DNA from: Bacillota bacterium
GTDB lineage: Bacteria; Actinomycetota; Aquicultoria; Aquicultorales; Aquicultoraceae
Direction of reading: 5' to 3'
NCBI GenBank assembly: GCA_023511485.1
Contig: JAIMBH010000001.1
Span: forward strand, 123,439-187,438
Length of the DNA stretch: 64,000 nucleotides
Shown here: in pieces, positions 42,901 through 51,284 of the stretch
Layout: each line of letters starts with the position of its first letter
Numbering within the stretch: the first letter of the stretch is position 1
Notes under the pieces: generated by a model
Told to the model about the DNA's origin: nothing
Databases searched by the model: none
Seen by the model: only the letters and a program-made list of their open reading frames with translations
Made by a program: the position numbers and the translations under genes

Positions 42901-45140
42901 GTCTCAAGTCCGCCTTTTATCACCCGCTCGCGCAGAAGGTCGTTGTCAAGCAAGTGGTTTACCGCAGCGTAGATGGATTCCGTATCACGGAAAGGCACTG
43001 CTAAACAATTTACACCATCTTTTATATAGCTCTTTGTGCCTTCACTTATTGTTACAACAAGCGGGGTTCCGCTTGCCATAGCTTCAAGCGGTGGTAGTGG
43101 GAAAGCATCATATATGGACGCATAAACAAAAATATCGCAATCGGCATAGATCTTAGCTAGCTCTTCCTGGCTTGGCTTCTGCACAAATGTGTCGCACTTT
43201 ATCTGCAGTGAAGACCGTGGCTTGGGCGAAACCCAAACAATCTCAACATCACGCTCTTTCTTTATCCTCTGGTAGGCTTCATTTATATAGTAGAGCCCCT
43301 TGAAAGCGAGGTCATCTGGACCAATCATCAACAATTTTGGTCTCTGCCGCTTGCGCCTGCGCCTTGGCTTAAACAAGTCCAGATCAATAGCGCAAGGAAT
43401 TATTTCGCTCTCCCGGTCGTAGAAGCCCCGTATCAACTCCCTCATCCCTTCTGAAACCACAAACAAGGGTACGGGAAGCGAATTATTTATGTCTGCAAGC
43501 CTCTGGATTTCGGGATTGTAGCCAGAGGTTCGCTTTTCATGGTTCTTTTCAAAAAGATATTGGTCCCCTTGAGCAAAATGAGCATAGGCAGATCTCTTAA
43601 CCTTGAACAGTTCTTGTGCTTGCGTCCAGAATGTAGCAATAACAACATCGCTTTCTGGAGGAATAAAATCGGTTATATTTTTGCCAAAAGGCACTTTGAT
43701 CACCTTAGTTCTAAGGTCAAACCAGTCAGGCTGTGACCAGTTGGATACAACATGCACATCATGGCCTCGCTCTTTTAAGCGATTTACGTGCTCAAAAATA
43801 ATTTTTGGTCCCCCGCCTACCCCATGATTTACCGTAAGGTAGGTCACAGCAAAATGCTCATTGCGCTCTCTCGCAGTCTGGCTTTTCAGGTTAGTTAAAG
43901 CCTCAAGGTTGTTGATGAATTTCAACAGTTCTGGCTGGTCCTTAATTCTTTGGGTAATCAGTAAACCCATCCGAGCCGAAAGGCAGGATGGCTGCGCCTC
44001 AAGAGCCTTCTTATAATACGAATCTGCTTCGTCAAACTTACCACTAGCGGTTAGACAATCTGCATAGGAAAGCAGGAGGCTCAGATCACCGTGTTGCTGT
44101 TTCAATATACCTGCAAGAATAGGTTCTGCTTCGGCAAACTTTCCTATCATCATAAGAGTTAGAGCCAGCATTTGCTTTACGTAAATGGAAGATGGAATTC
44201 TTTCTTGCAGCTTCTTAAATACTGATAACGCTTCTGTGACCCTTCCATCGAAATAGTATCCAAGCCCTTTATGATACTGTCTTGACAGCTCACCGCGATT
44301 GGCTTCGAATGAATTGGTATCCAATCTCATCTTCGTAAAAAGCGCCACATGAAGCTCTGCTGTGATGTCTACAGCACCAGGATCATCTTGTTCCTTGAGT
44401 CCTTGAATCCCCCATTTCTCATCAAATATCTCCTGGTCCTTTTGAGAATGTTTTTTTATTTCATCTAAGCTCGTCCCATCGCCAAGATAGGTACGGCCAC
44501 CAAAGTGGTAGACAAATGTATTACCCGCGCAAATTAAACGATATCCCGCCATTGTAGCGCGCATACAGTAATCGCTATCGGCAAATGAGCTTAAGTTATA
44601 GTCTTCATCGAGTAGGCCAACCTTTTCGATTACTTCGCGCTTCACCAACATACAAAAAGCGTCGATATCATCTGTTTCAAACCATTTTTCTCTTCCCTGC
44701 CGGTTAAACTCCTTGGCGAAGATATGCATGGCATCCAGGGTATCGTAATCTGCCCTAATAGTTTGGGAACCTTTAGCGTGATTGGAAAGAGGTCCGACAA
44801 TACCTATGCTCTCTTCACTTTCCAGGCACTCAATCATATTATCTAGCCAATGATCTGTAACAACAACGTCGTTATTAAGCAGTACAACATAATCACCTCT
44901 GGCTTCCTTAATGCCCTGATTGAATCCCTTAGTAAAGCCCTGATTAGTTGCATTTTTGATAACTTTTGCGCCAAAGACCGATTCAAGATAATCAATCGTA
45001 CCATCGGTTGAGCCATTATCGACAAGTATTAATTCAAACGGTGCAATTGTGTAGCGAAATATGCTCTCGATACAGAGTTTGGTGTATTCCAGTTGGTTAT
45101 GGCTGAGGATTATTATGCTGGTTAGTTTATCGCTGGGCAC
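39975..45140 (-). CDS. Giant 1721-residue multi-domain glycosyltransferase/methyltransferase
   Basis: One chain with six parts in order: GT2 domain (about 5-240, SIIILSHNQLEYTKLC, LLNNDVVV), TPR helices (285-400), GT4 domain (430-765, VGGGPKIIFEHVNRLKERGHDV, PLPPLEAMASGTPL), class I methyltransferase (800-1005, RVLDVGCMTG, FDVLEHL), second GT2 domain (1058-1290, AMIVKNEADNLGRCLRSI, DTGSTDNTVE, YLDADEE) and a long TPR array (1290-1721). It could build and methylate a whole short glycan on a bound protein. GTG start at 45140 after GGGGG. No frameshift seen over 5.1 kb. Faces the methyltransferase gene and flagellin in the same direction. Confidence 0.93.
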   Translation of the reverse strand: MPSDKLTSIIILSHNQLEYTKLCIESIFRYTIAPFELILVDNGSTDGTIDYLESVFGAKVIKNATNQGFTKGFNQGIKEARGDYVVLLNNDVVVTDHWLDNMIECLESEESIGIVGPLSNHAKGSQTIRADYDTLDAMHIFAKEFNRQGREKWFETDDIDAFCMLVKREVIEKVGLLDEDYNLSSFADSDYCMRATMAGYRLICAGNTFVYHFGGRTYLGDGTSLDEIKKHSQKDQEIFDEKWGIQGLKEQDDPGAVDITAELHVALFTKMRLDTNSFEANRGELSRQYHKGLGYYFDGRVTEALSVFKKLQERIPSSIYVKQMLALTLMMIGKFAEAEPILAGILKQQHGDLSLLLSYADCLTASGKFDEADSYYKKALEAQPSCLSARMGLLITQRIKDQPELLKFINNLEALTNLKSQTARERNEHFAVTYLTVNHGVGGGPKIIFEHVNRLKERGHDVHVVSNWSQPDWFDLRTKVIKVPFGKNITDFIPPESDVVIATFWTQAQELFKVKRSAYAHFAQGDQYLFEKNHEKRTSGYNPEIQRLADINNSLPVPLFVVSEGMRELIRGFYDRESEIIPCAIDLDLFKPRRRRKRQRPKLLMIGPDDLAFKGLYYINEAYQRIKKERDVEIVWVSPKPRSSLQIKCDTFVQKPSQEELAKIYADCDIFVYASIYDAFPLPPLEAMASGTPLVVTISEGTKSYIKDGVNCLAVPFRDTESIYAAVNHLLDNDLLRERVIKGGLETAANYNWTRTIDILEEKLWNLALNPTPPLLAVLPEEAIKKGETRTNTERATDRRNPYYGDIIKLVPTDAKRVLDVGCMTGVAGRALKDRGVAEIVGIEIKEKVSEEDKQYLDRVVASNIEKIDLDYPEKYFDCIVLFDVLEHLYNPWQVMADLRHYLAPDGKIICGISNVGHVSILAQLLKGSWKYEDNGILDITHLRFFTLEGIIALLNSAGFKVENIATKAAYNPDEADFLNKLHASGLVSDEYLKHAVIQFFVLTAVPMRNQVAKTLPTAKPEKIANVKKQHRQEMAPVEQLSTSRTAVVQDRPARQRPKLSLAMIVKNEADNLGRCLRSIRDVVDEIVIVDTGSTDNTVEIAEEFGAKVIYYKWKDDFADARNLSLDHATGEWVMYLDADEELVQDDKDLLRQLLDDTDFEGFFFNELNYVGDKAEDGAVAHLAFRLWRNKPEYRFKGALHEQIVATVQSHNPKLGYTSIRLHHYGYLNKATRDKDKIQRNLNILMREVEKYPDDPFIRFNLGGEYLRVRDYEKALEQYKKAFANLSNLDLAYASLLIKNIAICLRELGRYDDALKVLVDAEEAYPDYTDLFFIDGLVHLDKKDFTSAIDKFKKCLQLGPAGKTHISQPGMGGYMAAYSLARAYRALGNEHEALLMYRRALEDNPRDCITLADVGLMLIHRENPNALKRFLESLVDMTFEDTIVTLSFIFNQAGQYDISLNYLNRLAKKSTNPAKVALLRGECLLNLNRYQEAVAELEKIPESSQHYPLAALNKTLCYTLMGGYKSASELLDSITGYKDYGLIRDLYLAFVDLLRGNPVSLQVKAKQREQAQRIVADFLRKVLQLQEFDVFEKAIELLKQIGFSLGESNLLLGKIYYDVGYNEMAVEALIRAYENNCADGEAFFILGRTAFENAFYEEAKTFLTEALNRGIEEISLYISLARTLIKLGEVNHALEILDAGAKKYPESPLIAEIRRSISILV

Positions 45141-45556
45141 GCTTTAAGACCCCCGTGATCATATCCTTCATCTTTTGCTGCAACCAGTAATTCATCCGGC
45201 CTGCGCACAAAAACCTTTAGCGACTAAACCGAGTTAGCTACAAGTTTATACTAAGCAAGTGATAAGTAAAAGTAAAGAATTCTCTATTTGTCAATGCAAA
45301 GGGAATATGTCACCCTTTTCTGCAAAGCGATTATGCATTGCTTGGCAGTATCCTTTTCATTAGGTCTGGACTCCCTTCAATCAATGGTTTGGTATGCCAT
45401 AATCGTAGTTCAGAGGGCTATCTTTTTACAGATATTTTATGACGGGACCGGTTAGGAGGTGGGCTTGCTTAAGAGCAAGGCTTACCAAAGATGAATGTGG
45501 CTTACTATTTATTGATTAAATTTATTATGCTAGCAACTATGCAACGACGTAAGCCA
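45141..45556. other. 416-base gap upstream of the giant glycosyltransferase gene
   Basis: No gene is supported. A perfect minus-35 hexamer TTGACA lies at 45289-45294 on the minus strand but its minus-10 partner is poor; TTTACT and TAGTAT, 17 bases apart just downstream, are an alternative promoter. A small hairpin CTTGCT/AGCAAG lies near 45464-45479, next to AGGAGG on the plus strand without a following open frame. Confidence 0.4.
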
Positions 45557-46360
45557 TTATTTCTTTCTACAAATCATTATCTCGGTTGTTGGGCTTTCTC
45601 TAAAAATTCTGATTGCGAGCGACTCAATCGGATAAAGTATCGCACCTATCCGATTTCCATATTTTTCTCCTCGTGCGGTATTTTTTTGGATCAGGCTCCA
45701 CACTTTTTTAAAGATAACCTTCTCAGAATCGATTGGGTAGTTCATAAAATAACACATCGGTTTTCGTTTTATAATGTCAAATCCAGCTTTCGCTAATATC
45801 TCTTCAATATTATTGAGCGTGTGGCAGACTTGGTGTTGTGTTCTAAAAGTCTCACCGTGAAGAAAGTTGTCGGAAAAGATAAGGTAGCCCCCTGGTTTTA
45901 TAAGGTCAGCTATATTTTTTATCGCGTTCTTGTACTTATCGTCATCTACGATATGAAAAAGAACATCAAAAGCACTGACAACATCGTACTGCTGACCCTT
46001 CAATACGTATTTTTCCTCGCTAATATCTGCCCTGAAAAATATTTTTTCGGGATACTTTTTTCTAAGTTTGGAGACTGCCGTCTCTGTTATATCAAGACCT
46101 GAAATGTGCTTAACGCCTAATTCACACCATAGGTCAATAAAAAAGCCAGTACCAGAACCTACGTCTAAAACCTTGATCTCTGGTAGATTAAGTCGAAGAG
46201 ATTTTATATGCTTGCGGAAAACTTTTCTCTTTATTTTATAAAACCAATGATTGAAAGAATTACCTAACCCCTTGAAGCCAACGCCATGTAAATTAAAAGA
46301 ATCGCTCAATCTATTTTCCCAATAGACCTTAGGGTCGAATATCTCCCTTGCGCTGTTCAT
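45557..46360 (-). CDS. Class I SAM-dependent methyltransferase
   Basis: Methyltransferase of 267 residues, probably acting on a flagellar sugar or protein given its neighbours. Motif I VLDVGSGTGFFIDLWCELG lies near residue 95, acidic post-I GLDITETAV, and FDVLFHIVDDDKYKNAIKNIADLIKPGGYLIFSDNF is the conserved motif II-III region. The gene is more AT-rich than neighbours, with many AAA and TTT codons, which hints at transfer. Start ATG at 46360 is fixed by GGGAG; the longer reading to 46411 has no such site. Confidence 0.9.
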   Translation of the reverse strand: MNSAREIFDPKVYWENRLSDSFNLHGVGFKGLGNSFNHWFYKIKRKVFRKHIKSLRLNLPEIKVLDVGSGTGFFIDLWCELGVKHISGLDITETAVSKLRKKYPEKIFFRADISEEKYVLKGQQYDVVSAFDVLFHIVDDDKYKNAIKNIADLIKPGGYLIFSDNFLHGETFRTQHQVCHTLNNIEEILAKAGFDIIKRKPMCYFMNYPIDSEKVIFKKVWSLIQKNTARGEKYGNRIGAILYPIESLAIRIFRESPTTEIMICRKK

Positions 46361-46411
46361 AAACTCTCCCTTGCTAAGGATTTCCCTGATTAGGTTTTCG
46401 GCAAGTTGCAA

Positions 46412-46512
46412 GGTAATCTTAAGGATTTAGAATTTATAAATTGGGCAGAGATAAAGCTTGCTCAGGAGTGGTTCCTCACCACTAAGTTACGGCCATGCCG
46501 AGCGCACAATAA
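46412..46512. other. Hairpin-rich leader between methyltransferase and flagellin
   Basis: AGTGGT (46467-46472) pairs with ACCACT (46478-46483). On the minus strand the loop reads GAGGA, so GGA is exposed, as CsrA prefers. A second hairpin CGGC/GCCG lies at 46490-46500. These would be in the leader of the methyltransferase transcript. Confidence 0.4.
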
Positions 46513-46537
46513 AGCGGCTGGCGAAAAGCCAGCCGCT
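46513..46537 (-). terminator. Terminator of the flagellin gene
   Basis: AGCGGCTGGC (46513-46522) and GCCAGCCGCT (46528-46537), a perfect 10-bp stem with a 5-base loop, 29 bases after the flagellin stop. On the minus strand it continues as TTTATTGTGC. Confidence 0.85.
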
Positions 46538-46565
46538 AGTAGTTGTAATACTGAAGGGTACCCTT

Positions 46566-47393
46566 CTACCTTAAAAGCTGCAGAACCATCTGGCGGCTGG
46601 TGTTGGCCTGAGCCAAAGCTGCCATACCAGACTGTGAAAGGATCTGAGCCCTGGTGAAGCTAACCATCTCAGCGGCAACATCAGCATCGCGGATACGGGA
46701 CTCGGCGGCTGCAACGTTTTCTGCGTTAACACCGAGGTTTGCGATGGTGTGCTCCAGCCTGTTCTGGATAGCACCAAGTTTGCTTCTCTGGGTAGATATT
46801 GTATTGATAGCTGCGTCAATGCTTACAATAGCCTGGCTGGCTAAGGTATGCGAAGTAATGCTAACACCGCTGATTGACAGAGCTGAAACGGTGGCCTCAG
46901 CAATAGTTACAGCAATTGACTGGCCACTGTTTGCCCCAATCTGGAAGTTAAGGGCAGTGGCTGATTGGGTACCGTCGAGAAGCTTCATGCCGCCACCGTA
47001 GGTGGTGGTACTTGCAATACGATCGATCTCTTCAAGTAAGCTGTCGATCTCTTGCTGAATTGAATCTCTTTCCTGTGAACCTAAGGTATCGTTAGCAGCC
47101 TGTACTGCTAGCTCCCTAATCCTTTGCAGGATGCTGTGAGTCTCATTGAGTGAGCCCTCAGCTACCTGGATTAGAGAAATAGCGTCCTGAGCGTTTGCAG
47201 TGGCCCTGCGAAGACCGTTAACCTGGCCCCTCAATTTCTCAGAAATGGAAAGACCGGCTGCGTCATCGGCTGCACGGTTGATGCGAAGGCCGGATGATAG
47301 TCTTTCCATTGTCTTGGCCATGCTAGCCGCGGTGATGCCCATGTTACGGTTAGCGTTCATGGCCTCGATGTTGGTGTTAATCGTGAAACCCAT
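46566..47393 (-). CDS. fliC: Flagellin
   Basis: The filament protein, 275 residues, so only the D0 and D1 helical domains with a short central Ser/Thr/Ala-rich segment and no large D2/D3 domains. N-terminus [39 protein letters not shown] and C-terminus [36 protein letters not shown] are typical. Serines and threonines in the centre are candidate sites for the glycosyltransferases nearby. ATG at 47393 is set by AAGGAGGAG; the longer reading to 47432 lacks support. Own promoter, own terminator, next to csrA. Confidence 0.97.
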   Translation of the reverse strand: [275 protein letters not shown]

Positions 47394-47557
47394 TTTCTCC
47401 TCCTTGAAAAATGTTTTTGGCTTCCTTGCCATTGCCTTTTATGCCTGGCAAAATCCCTTCCCTACCGGCCGGTTTGAGAGAAAAGCTTCGCTGCGACTAA
47501 AAGGCGCTCTTTTTCCTTGTATATTATCGACAAGATAGCAATATTTCTGCAGTTAAT
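47394..47557 (-). promoter_or_regulatory. Flagellin promoter and leader with GGA sites
   Basis: Sigma-28-like promoter: GCAGAAAT (47543-47550), 11 bases, GTCGATAA (47524-47531, one mismatch). The leader is about 125 nt. Two GGA motifs occur in its last 35 bases: AAGGAAG (about 47422-47428) and the ribosome binding site AAGGAGGAG (about 47397-47405). That matches the pattern of CsrA control of flagellin mRNA in Bacillus subtilis, and csrA-fliW lie next door. The CCGGCCGG palindrome also lies in the leader. Confidence 0.65.
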
Positions 47558-47803
47558 TTAAGGATTTTTCAGAGCAAATTTCGGGAGTACCTCGCTGGCA
47601 TTTTCAAGAGCTGCTTTTGAGGCGGCAGCGGCCAGCGTGTTTTCTTCAAGGATGGATTTATATATTTCCTGGCGGTACACGGGGACATCTTTTGGCGCTT
47701 TGATACCGATTTTTACGTGGTCATCCTTAATTTCGACAATGAAGACCTCGATATCATGACCTATAGTTATACTCTCATTAACTTTCCTTGTTAAAACAAG
47801 CAT
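47558..47803 (-). CDS. csrA: Carbon storage regulator CsrA
   Basis: RNA-binding dimer that blocks translation by binding GGA in mRNA leaders. 81 residues: [51 protein letters not shown], all conserved. The C-terminal 25 residues form a longer tail than in E. coli, as in other FliW-controlled CsrA proteins. ATG at 47803 shares one base with the fliW stop (TAATG). Partner of FliW and flagellin in the known antagonist loop. Confidence 0.96.
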   Translation of the reverse strand: MLVLTRKVNESITIGHDIEVFIVEIKDDHVKIGIKAPKDVPVYRQEIYKSILEENTLAAAASKAALENASEVLPKFALKNP

Positions 47804-48246
47804 TATTGCTCCTGTGAATCTGGTATCAACGGATGTTTAGTAAAATAGTTATCATTTGCCAATATTACTTGTTTAGCCGTATTGTTCCTCGAATTAATTA
47901 TAATCGGCGCTTTTAAGTTGGCCGTTATCCTACGTGGGTCATCTGGTATTGTCAGAATCGATAGCACAACTAGATTCTCATCCAGCTTACCCTCCGGTTC
48001 AATCCTGTCCAAATCAGCTTCACTGATAATTGGTTCGTAGTTTTCAAAAAACAGCCAAGGGTTCGTCACTACAAAAGCAACCTCCGGCATCTCAACGGAT
48101 TGAAGCCAGCTAAAAGGGCTGCCCTTGGCGTGCGGTATCAGTATAAACCTCTCCGCATCGGGAAAGCCTGGTATCTCATCGATAAACCTTATTATATTTT
48201 CTTCTTTTACCTCAACAGGCCCGAAGCGAGTTGTAGCAAACTCCAT
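47803..48246 (-). CDS. fliW: Flagellar assembly factor FliW
   Basis: FliW binds CsrA and flagellin and releases flagellin translation when flagellin is secreted. About 147 residues from ATG at 48246 ([28 protein letters not shown]), preferred because AGAAGAG lies before it and family members begin this way; an ATG at 48279 would add 11 residues but has no ribosome binding site. Typical [23 protein letters not shown] is present. Coupled to csrA by a one-base overlap. Confidence 0.95.
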   Translation of the reverse strand: MEFATTRFGPVEVKEENIIRFIDEIPGFPDAERFILIPHAKGSPFSWLQSVEMPEVAFVVTNPWLFFENYEPIISEADLDRIEPEGKLDENLVVLSILTIPDDPRRITANLKAPIIINSRNNTAKQVILANDNYFTKHPLIPDSQEQ

Positions 48247-48435
48247 TATACTCTTCTGCTTTACCTTAACATTTGCCATAGTGATTTAGAAGCTTTAAAC
48301 GGACAATTTTTAAATTGCCCAGTAGCTTTTCACTCTCCTTCCCGTTGATAAAGTTTATGAGGTTGCCATGCAATCCGTTTTACCCGCTCTTTCTAAGCTC
48401 TTTCTAACAGTACTGTTAGCTACAGCTTTGGATAA

Positions 48436-49335
48436 CTAATCCAGAAAATCAATCAGCGATTTTTGCATTGCCATACTACCGGTCATAAGTGCCGACTGGT
48501 AGACGTTTTCCTCCATCTTAAGTTTCATAATAACATCTAGCATATCAGCATCTTCTATGTTGCTTAAGATGCCACTTAAATTAATCTTATCCTGTTCAAT
48601 CTTGTCCTTGGCAAGCTCAAGGCGGTTTACTCTTGCACCGACTACCATTAACGCATTGGTTATCATCTCCATTGCATCATCTACTCTGTCGATATCCTGC
48701 GAAACCGCACCGTAATCGCCGGCAAGTAAGTGGTCACGAAGGTCAGCTACTACTTGAAAGACATCGGTCGGGGCTTTAAACACCGCATTCCCGTTCATGT
48801 TTACCTGAACATTGACCCCTTTTTCAATCTCGTAATTAATAGCTCCACTATCGCCATTATAGTTAACCTCAGGAGGTGGTGGTCCAGGGATATTTTTGCT
48901 AAATGGTGCTGTGGTCGTTTGGTAACCTGCAAAAATATACCTATCAGCATAGGTTGTGTTTGCTATGTTGATTATATTTTCCAACAGCTGGTCTACCTCA
49001 GCGGCAAGAGAATTGAGCTCGCTTTGTGAATTAGTGCTGTTTGCACCCCTTACAGCAAGTTCCCTTACCCTGTGAAAGACATCTATGGCGTTTCTAAGGG
49101 CAGCATCGGTGGTATTTAGCCAAGCAAGACCGTCGTTGATATTGTTTAAACGCTGGTCCATGTCTTTTAGCCTTGCTTTTATATTTAAAGATTGGTTTAT
49201 AGCAGCAGGATTATCCGAGGGCCTTTGATAAAGCTTGCCGGTCGATAGCTGAGCCTGGTATTTCTCTAAGCGCTCATAAGAGGCCGCTATATTCTTAAGT
49301 ATCGTGCTTTGAAGCATATTATTTGTTACCCTCAT
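48436..49335 (-). CDS. flgL: Flagellar hook-associated protein FlgL (HAP3)
   Basis: Junction protein between hook and filament. 299 residues with RVTNNMLQSTILKNIAASYERLEKYQAQLSTGKLYQRPSDNPAA at the N-terminus and NIEDADMLDVIMKLKMEENVYQSALMTGSMAMQKSLIDFLD at the C-terminus. ATG at 49335 after AGGGTGG. Follows flgK closely. A proline-rich PGPPPPE loop lies in the middle. The 189-base gap to fliW holds nothing obvious. Confidence 0.96.
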   Translation of the reverse strand: MRVTNNMLQSTILKNIAASYERLEKYQAQLSTGKLYQRPSDNPAAINQSLNIKARLKDMDQRLNNINDGLAWLNTTDAALRNAIDVFHRVRELAVRGANSTNSQSELNSLAAEVDQLLENIINIANTTYADRYIFAGYQTTTAPFSKNIPGPPPPEVNYNGDSGAINYEIEKGVNVQVNMNGNAVFKAPTDVFQVVADLRDHLLAGDYGAVSQDIDRVDDAMEMITNALMVVGARVNRLELAKDKIEQDKINLSGILSNIEDADMLDVIMKLKMEENVYQSALMTGSMAMQKSLIDFLD

Positions 49336-49345
49336 TTAAACCACC

Positions 49346-50767
49346 CTACCACTTAACCAAACCGTTTATAAGAACATCAAGCATCTCATCAAAGGCAACA
49401 ACAACCTTTGCTGCAGCCTGATAAGCTCTCTGGAACTTGATCATATTTGACGCTTCCTCATCCAGAGAAACACCGGACACAGATTGGCGATGCGTCTCGA
49501 TCAACTCGAAATAAAGCTTACCGTTAGTCACCATCCTGCCGGCTTCCTGGGATTCGATACCGTAGTCGGTAACAATTGAGCGGTAGTAATCATCCAGGGT
49601 AATCGAGCCTAGAGCGCCAATCAGTTTGTCCTTTAGCTGACCGATAGCAAGCGCATTCGAGTTATCGCCGGGTGCACCGTTTGGAAGCGGCCATGCCGAT
49701 GCAGCAGCAATGTGATTTAAATCAGTGACGTCGGTGCTTATTGTGATATTCTTCGCTGTTATCGGCAAATTTGTGGTATCAAAGAAATTCCAACCAGTCG
49801 TTCCATCTAAACCAAAACCGGCATTATGAAGCGCATTTACCTCGGTTGCCAGATTGGATGCAAGCGTATCCAGTTTGCCCTTATACTTGTTGACCGTAAT
49901 ATCTCTCGTATCGAGGAGCGACTTTACCTCGCCACCGTTGAGGCCAACCTGAGCGCCATCTACCGCCCACACAACATCATAGTATCCATTATTAGAAGGG
50001 TTTGATGTAACCTGCAAAAGGTCTACCTCATGCTCCCCGACAAGCAGCCTCCCGTCTAAGAATATCTGTATGGCACCGTTATCCATGCCAACAATCTGAA
50101 CATCGGCAAGTCTTGAGAGTTCATCGATTAGATTATCTCTTTGGTCTAAAAGATCGTTTGGCTGATTACCATAAGCCTTTACCCTTAATATATCCTGGTT
50201 TAACGCCATGATTCTTTGTGCAATATTGTTTATGTCATCAACCTTTGTCTTTATCTGCTCATTTAAATTGTCCTGTAGGCGGGATAGTTTGTCGTCCAGC
50301 TGGTTAAAAGATGTTGCAAGTGTTCGGCCCATCTCAACCACATTGGCCCTTATCGACAAACTCTCTGGGTTCTTACTGAGTTGCTGCCATGCATTCCAAA
50401 ACTCACCCATGATATTTAAAAGGCCCGCCTCAGATGGCTCGTTAAATATGGTCTCAATCTGCTTCATTGCATTGTCTTTTATCTGCCAACTACCTAAAGA
50501 TTGGCCCTCAAGCCTCATCTGGCTGTCAAAGTATCCGTCTCGCATCCTCTCGATTGTCTTTACCTCAACACCAGTGCCAAGCTGGCCCTGGATAAGGGGC
50601 CTATTCCAGTAAGGGGCTGGAAATGGTGTGGTCGTACCAAGAAGTGCCCTCTGCCTTGTATATCCGGGAGTGTTGGCATTTGCTATGTTATGCGAGGTAA
50701 CATCCATGCCGTATTGAGCGGCCGATAGTGCTTTCCTCGCTATTTCTATGCCGAATAATCCATCCAT
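49346..50767 (-). CDS. flgK: Flagellar hook-associated protein FlgK (HAP1)
   Basis: First hook-filament junction protein. 473 residues. The N-terminal FGIEIARKALSAAQYGMDVTSHNIANANTPGYTRQRALL and the C-terminal DEEASNMIKFQRAYQAAAKVVVAFDEMLDVLINGL signature are conserved. ATG at 50767 follows GAGGTG. Follows flgN and precedes flgL by ten bases. Confidence 0.97.
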   Translation of the reverse strand: MDGLFGIEIARKALSAAQYGMDVTSHNIANANTPGYTRQRALLGTTTPFPAPYWNRPLIQGQLGTGVEVKTIERMRDGYFDSQMRLEGQSLGSWQIKDNAMKQIETIFNEPSEAGLLNIMGEFWNAWQQLSKNPESLSIRANVVEMGRTLATSFNQLDDKLSRLQDNLNEQIKTKVDDINNIAQRIMALNQDILRVKAYGNQPNDLLDQRDNLIDELSRLADVQIVGMDNGAIQIFLDGRLLVGEHEVDLLQVTSNPSNNGYYDVVWAVDGAQVGLNGGEVKSLLDTRDITVNKYKGKLDTLASNLATEVNALHNAGFGLDGTTGWNFFDTTNLPITAKNITISTDVTDLNHIAAASAWPLPNGAPGDNSNALAIGQLKDKLIGALGSITLDDYYRSIVTDYGIESQEAGRMVTNGKLYFELIETHRQSVSGVSLDEEASNMIKFQRAYQAAAKVVVAFDEMLDVLINGLVKW

Positions 50768-50780
50768 TTAATACACCTCT

Positions 50781-51263
50781 TTATGCTCTTCCGTCGAATA
50801 GTCTTGGGCTGGAGCTTTGAGGATTGGGTTTGTTGCTGTAAGTTGGGCTCTCAACCGGCAGCAGCATCATAAGCATATGGTTTACATAGCTTATGCTTCT
50901 CTTTAGAAGCTCGCCGTTGGTTTGCTTGGTCTCGCTTAGATCATTTACAATTAAGAGGATCTCGTTTTTGAGCCTTAAAGCCTCGCTGGCTGCCTGCTCA
51001 TCGAAATTTTTGACTATCGTCGATAATTTGGGTGGAGATTGTTTGCGATCGGGTGCTTCTTCATACAAAAGAGCCTGTCTTCTGTCTTCAAGGTCACGAA
51101 CAACAAACATGAGACGCTCTTCCGCCCTAACAACATCTATGAGTCCTTCCGCATCCCCTTCAACAATTAAACCTTGTTCTTTTTTTGATAGATCCAAAAG
51201 GTCCTGGTATGCTTCCTTCTCGCTCTTTAGTATGTCGATTAGAGCAGCTGCGTCTACCTTCAA
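50781..51263 (-). CDS. flgN: FlgK/FlgL export chaperone FlgN
   Basis: Chaperone for FlgK and FlgL, encoded just upstream. 160 residues, alpha-helical, acid-rich: ALIDILKSEKEAYQDLLDLSKKEQGLIVEGDAEGL and LIVNDLSETKQTNGELLKRSISYVNHMLMML. The C-terminus is Ser/Pro-rich and probably disordered. TTG start at 51263 after AAGGGTGAG. Confidence 0.85.
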   Translation of the reverse strand: MKVDAAALIDILKSEKEAYQDLLDLSKKEQGLIVEGDAEGLIDVVRAEERLMFVVRDLEDRRQALLYEEAPDRKQSPPKLSTIVKNFDEQAASEALRLKNEILLIVNDLSETKQTNGELLKRSISYVNHMLMMLLPVESPTYSNKPNPQSSSPRLFDGRA

Positions 51264-51284
51264 TTATCTCACCCTTATTAGTGT

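Noticed and set aside
45289..45294. TTGACA as promoter of the giant glycosyltransferase gene
   Set aside because: A perfect minus-35 hexamer but no acceptable minus-10 at 16-18 bases; not listed as a promoter.
45491..45796. A plus-strand frame near the methyltransferase
   Set aside because: Mostly antisense to the methyltransferase gene and lacking a recognisable family; the AGGAGG upstream is followed by only a short frame.
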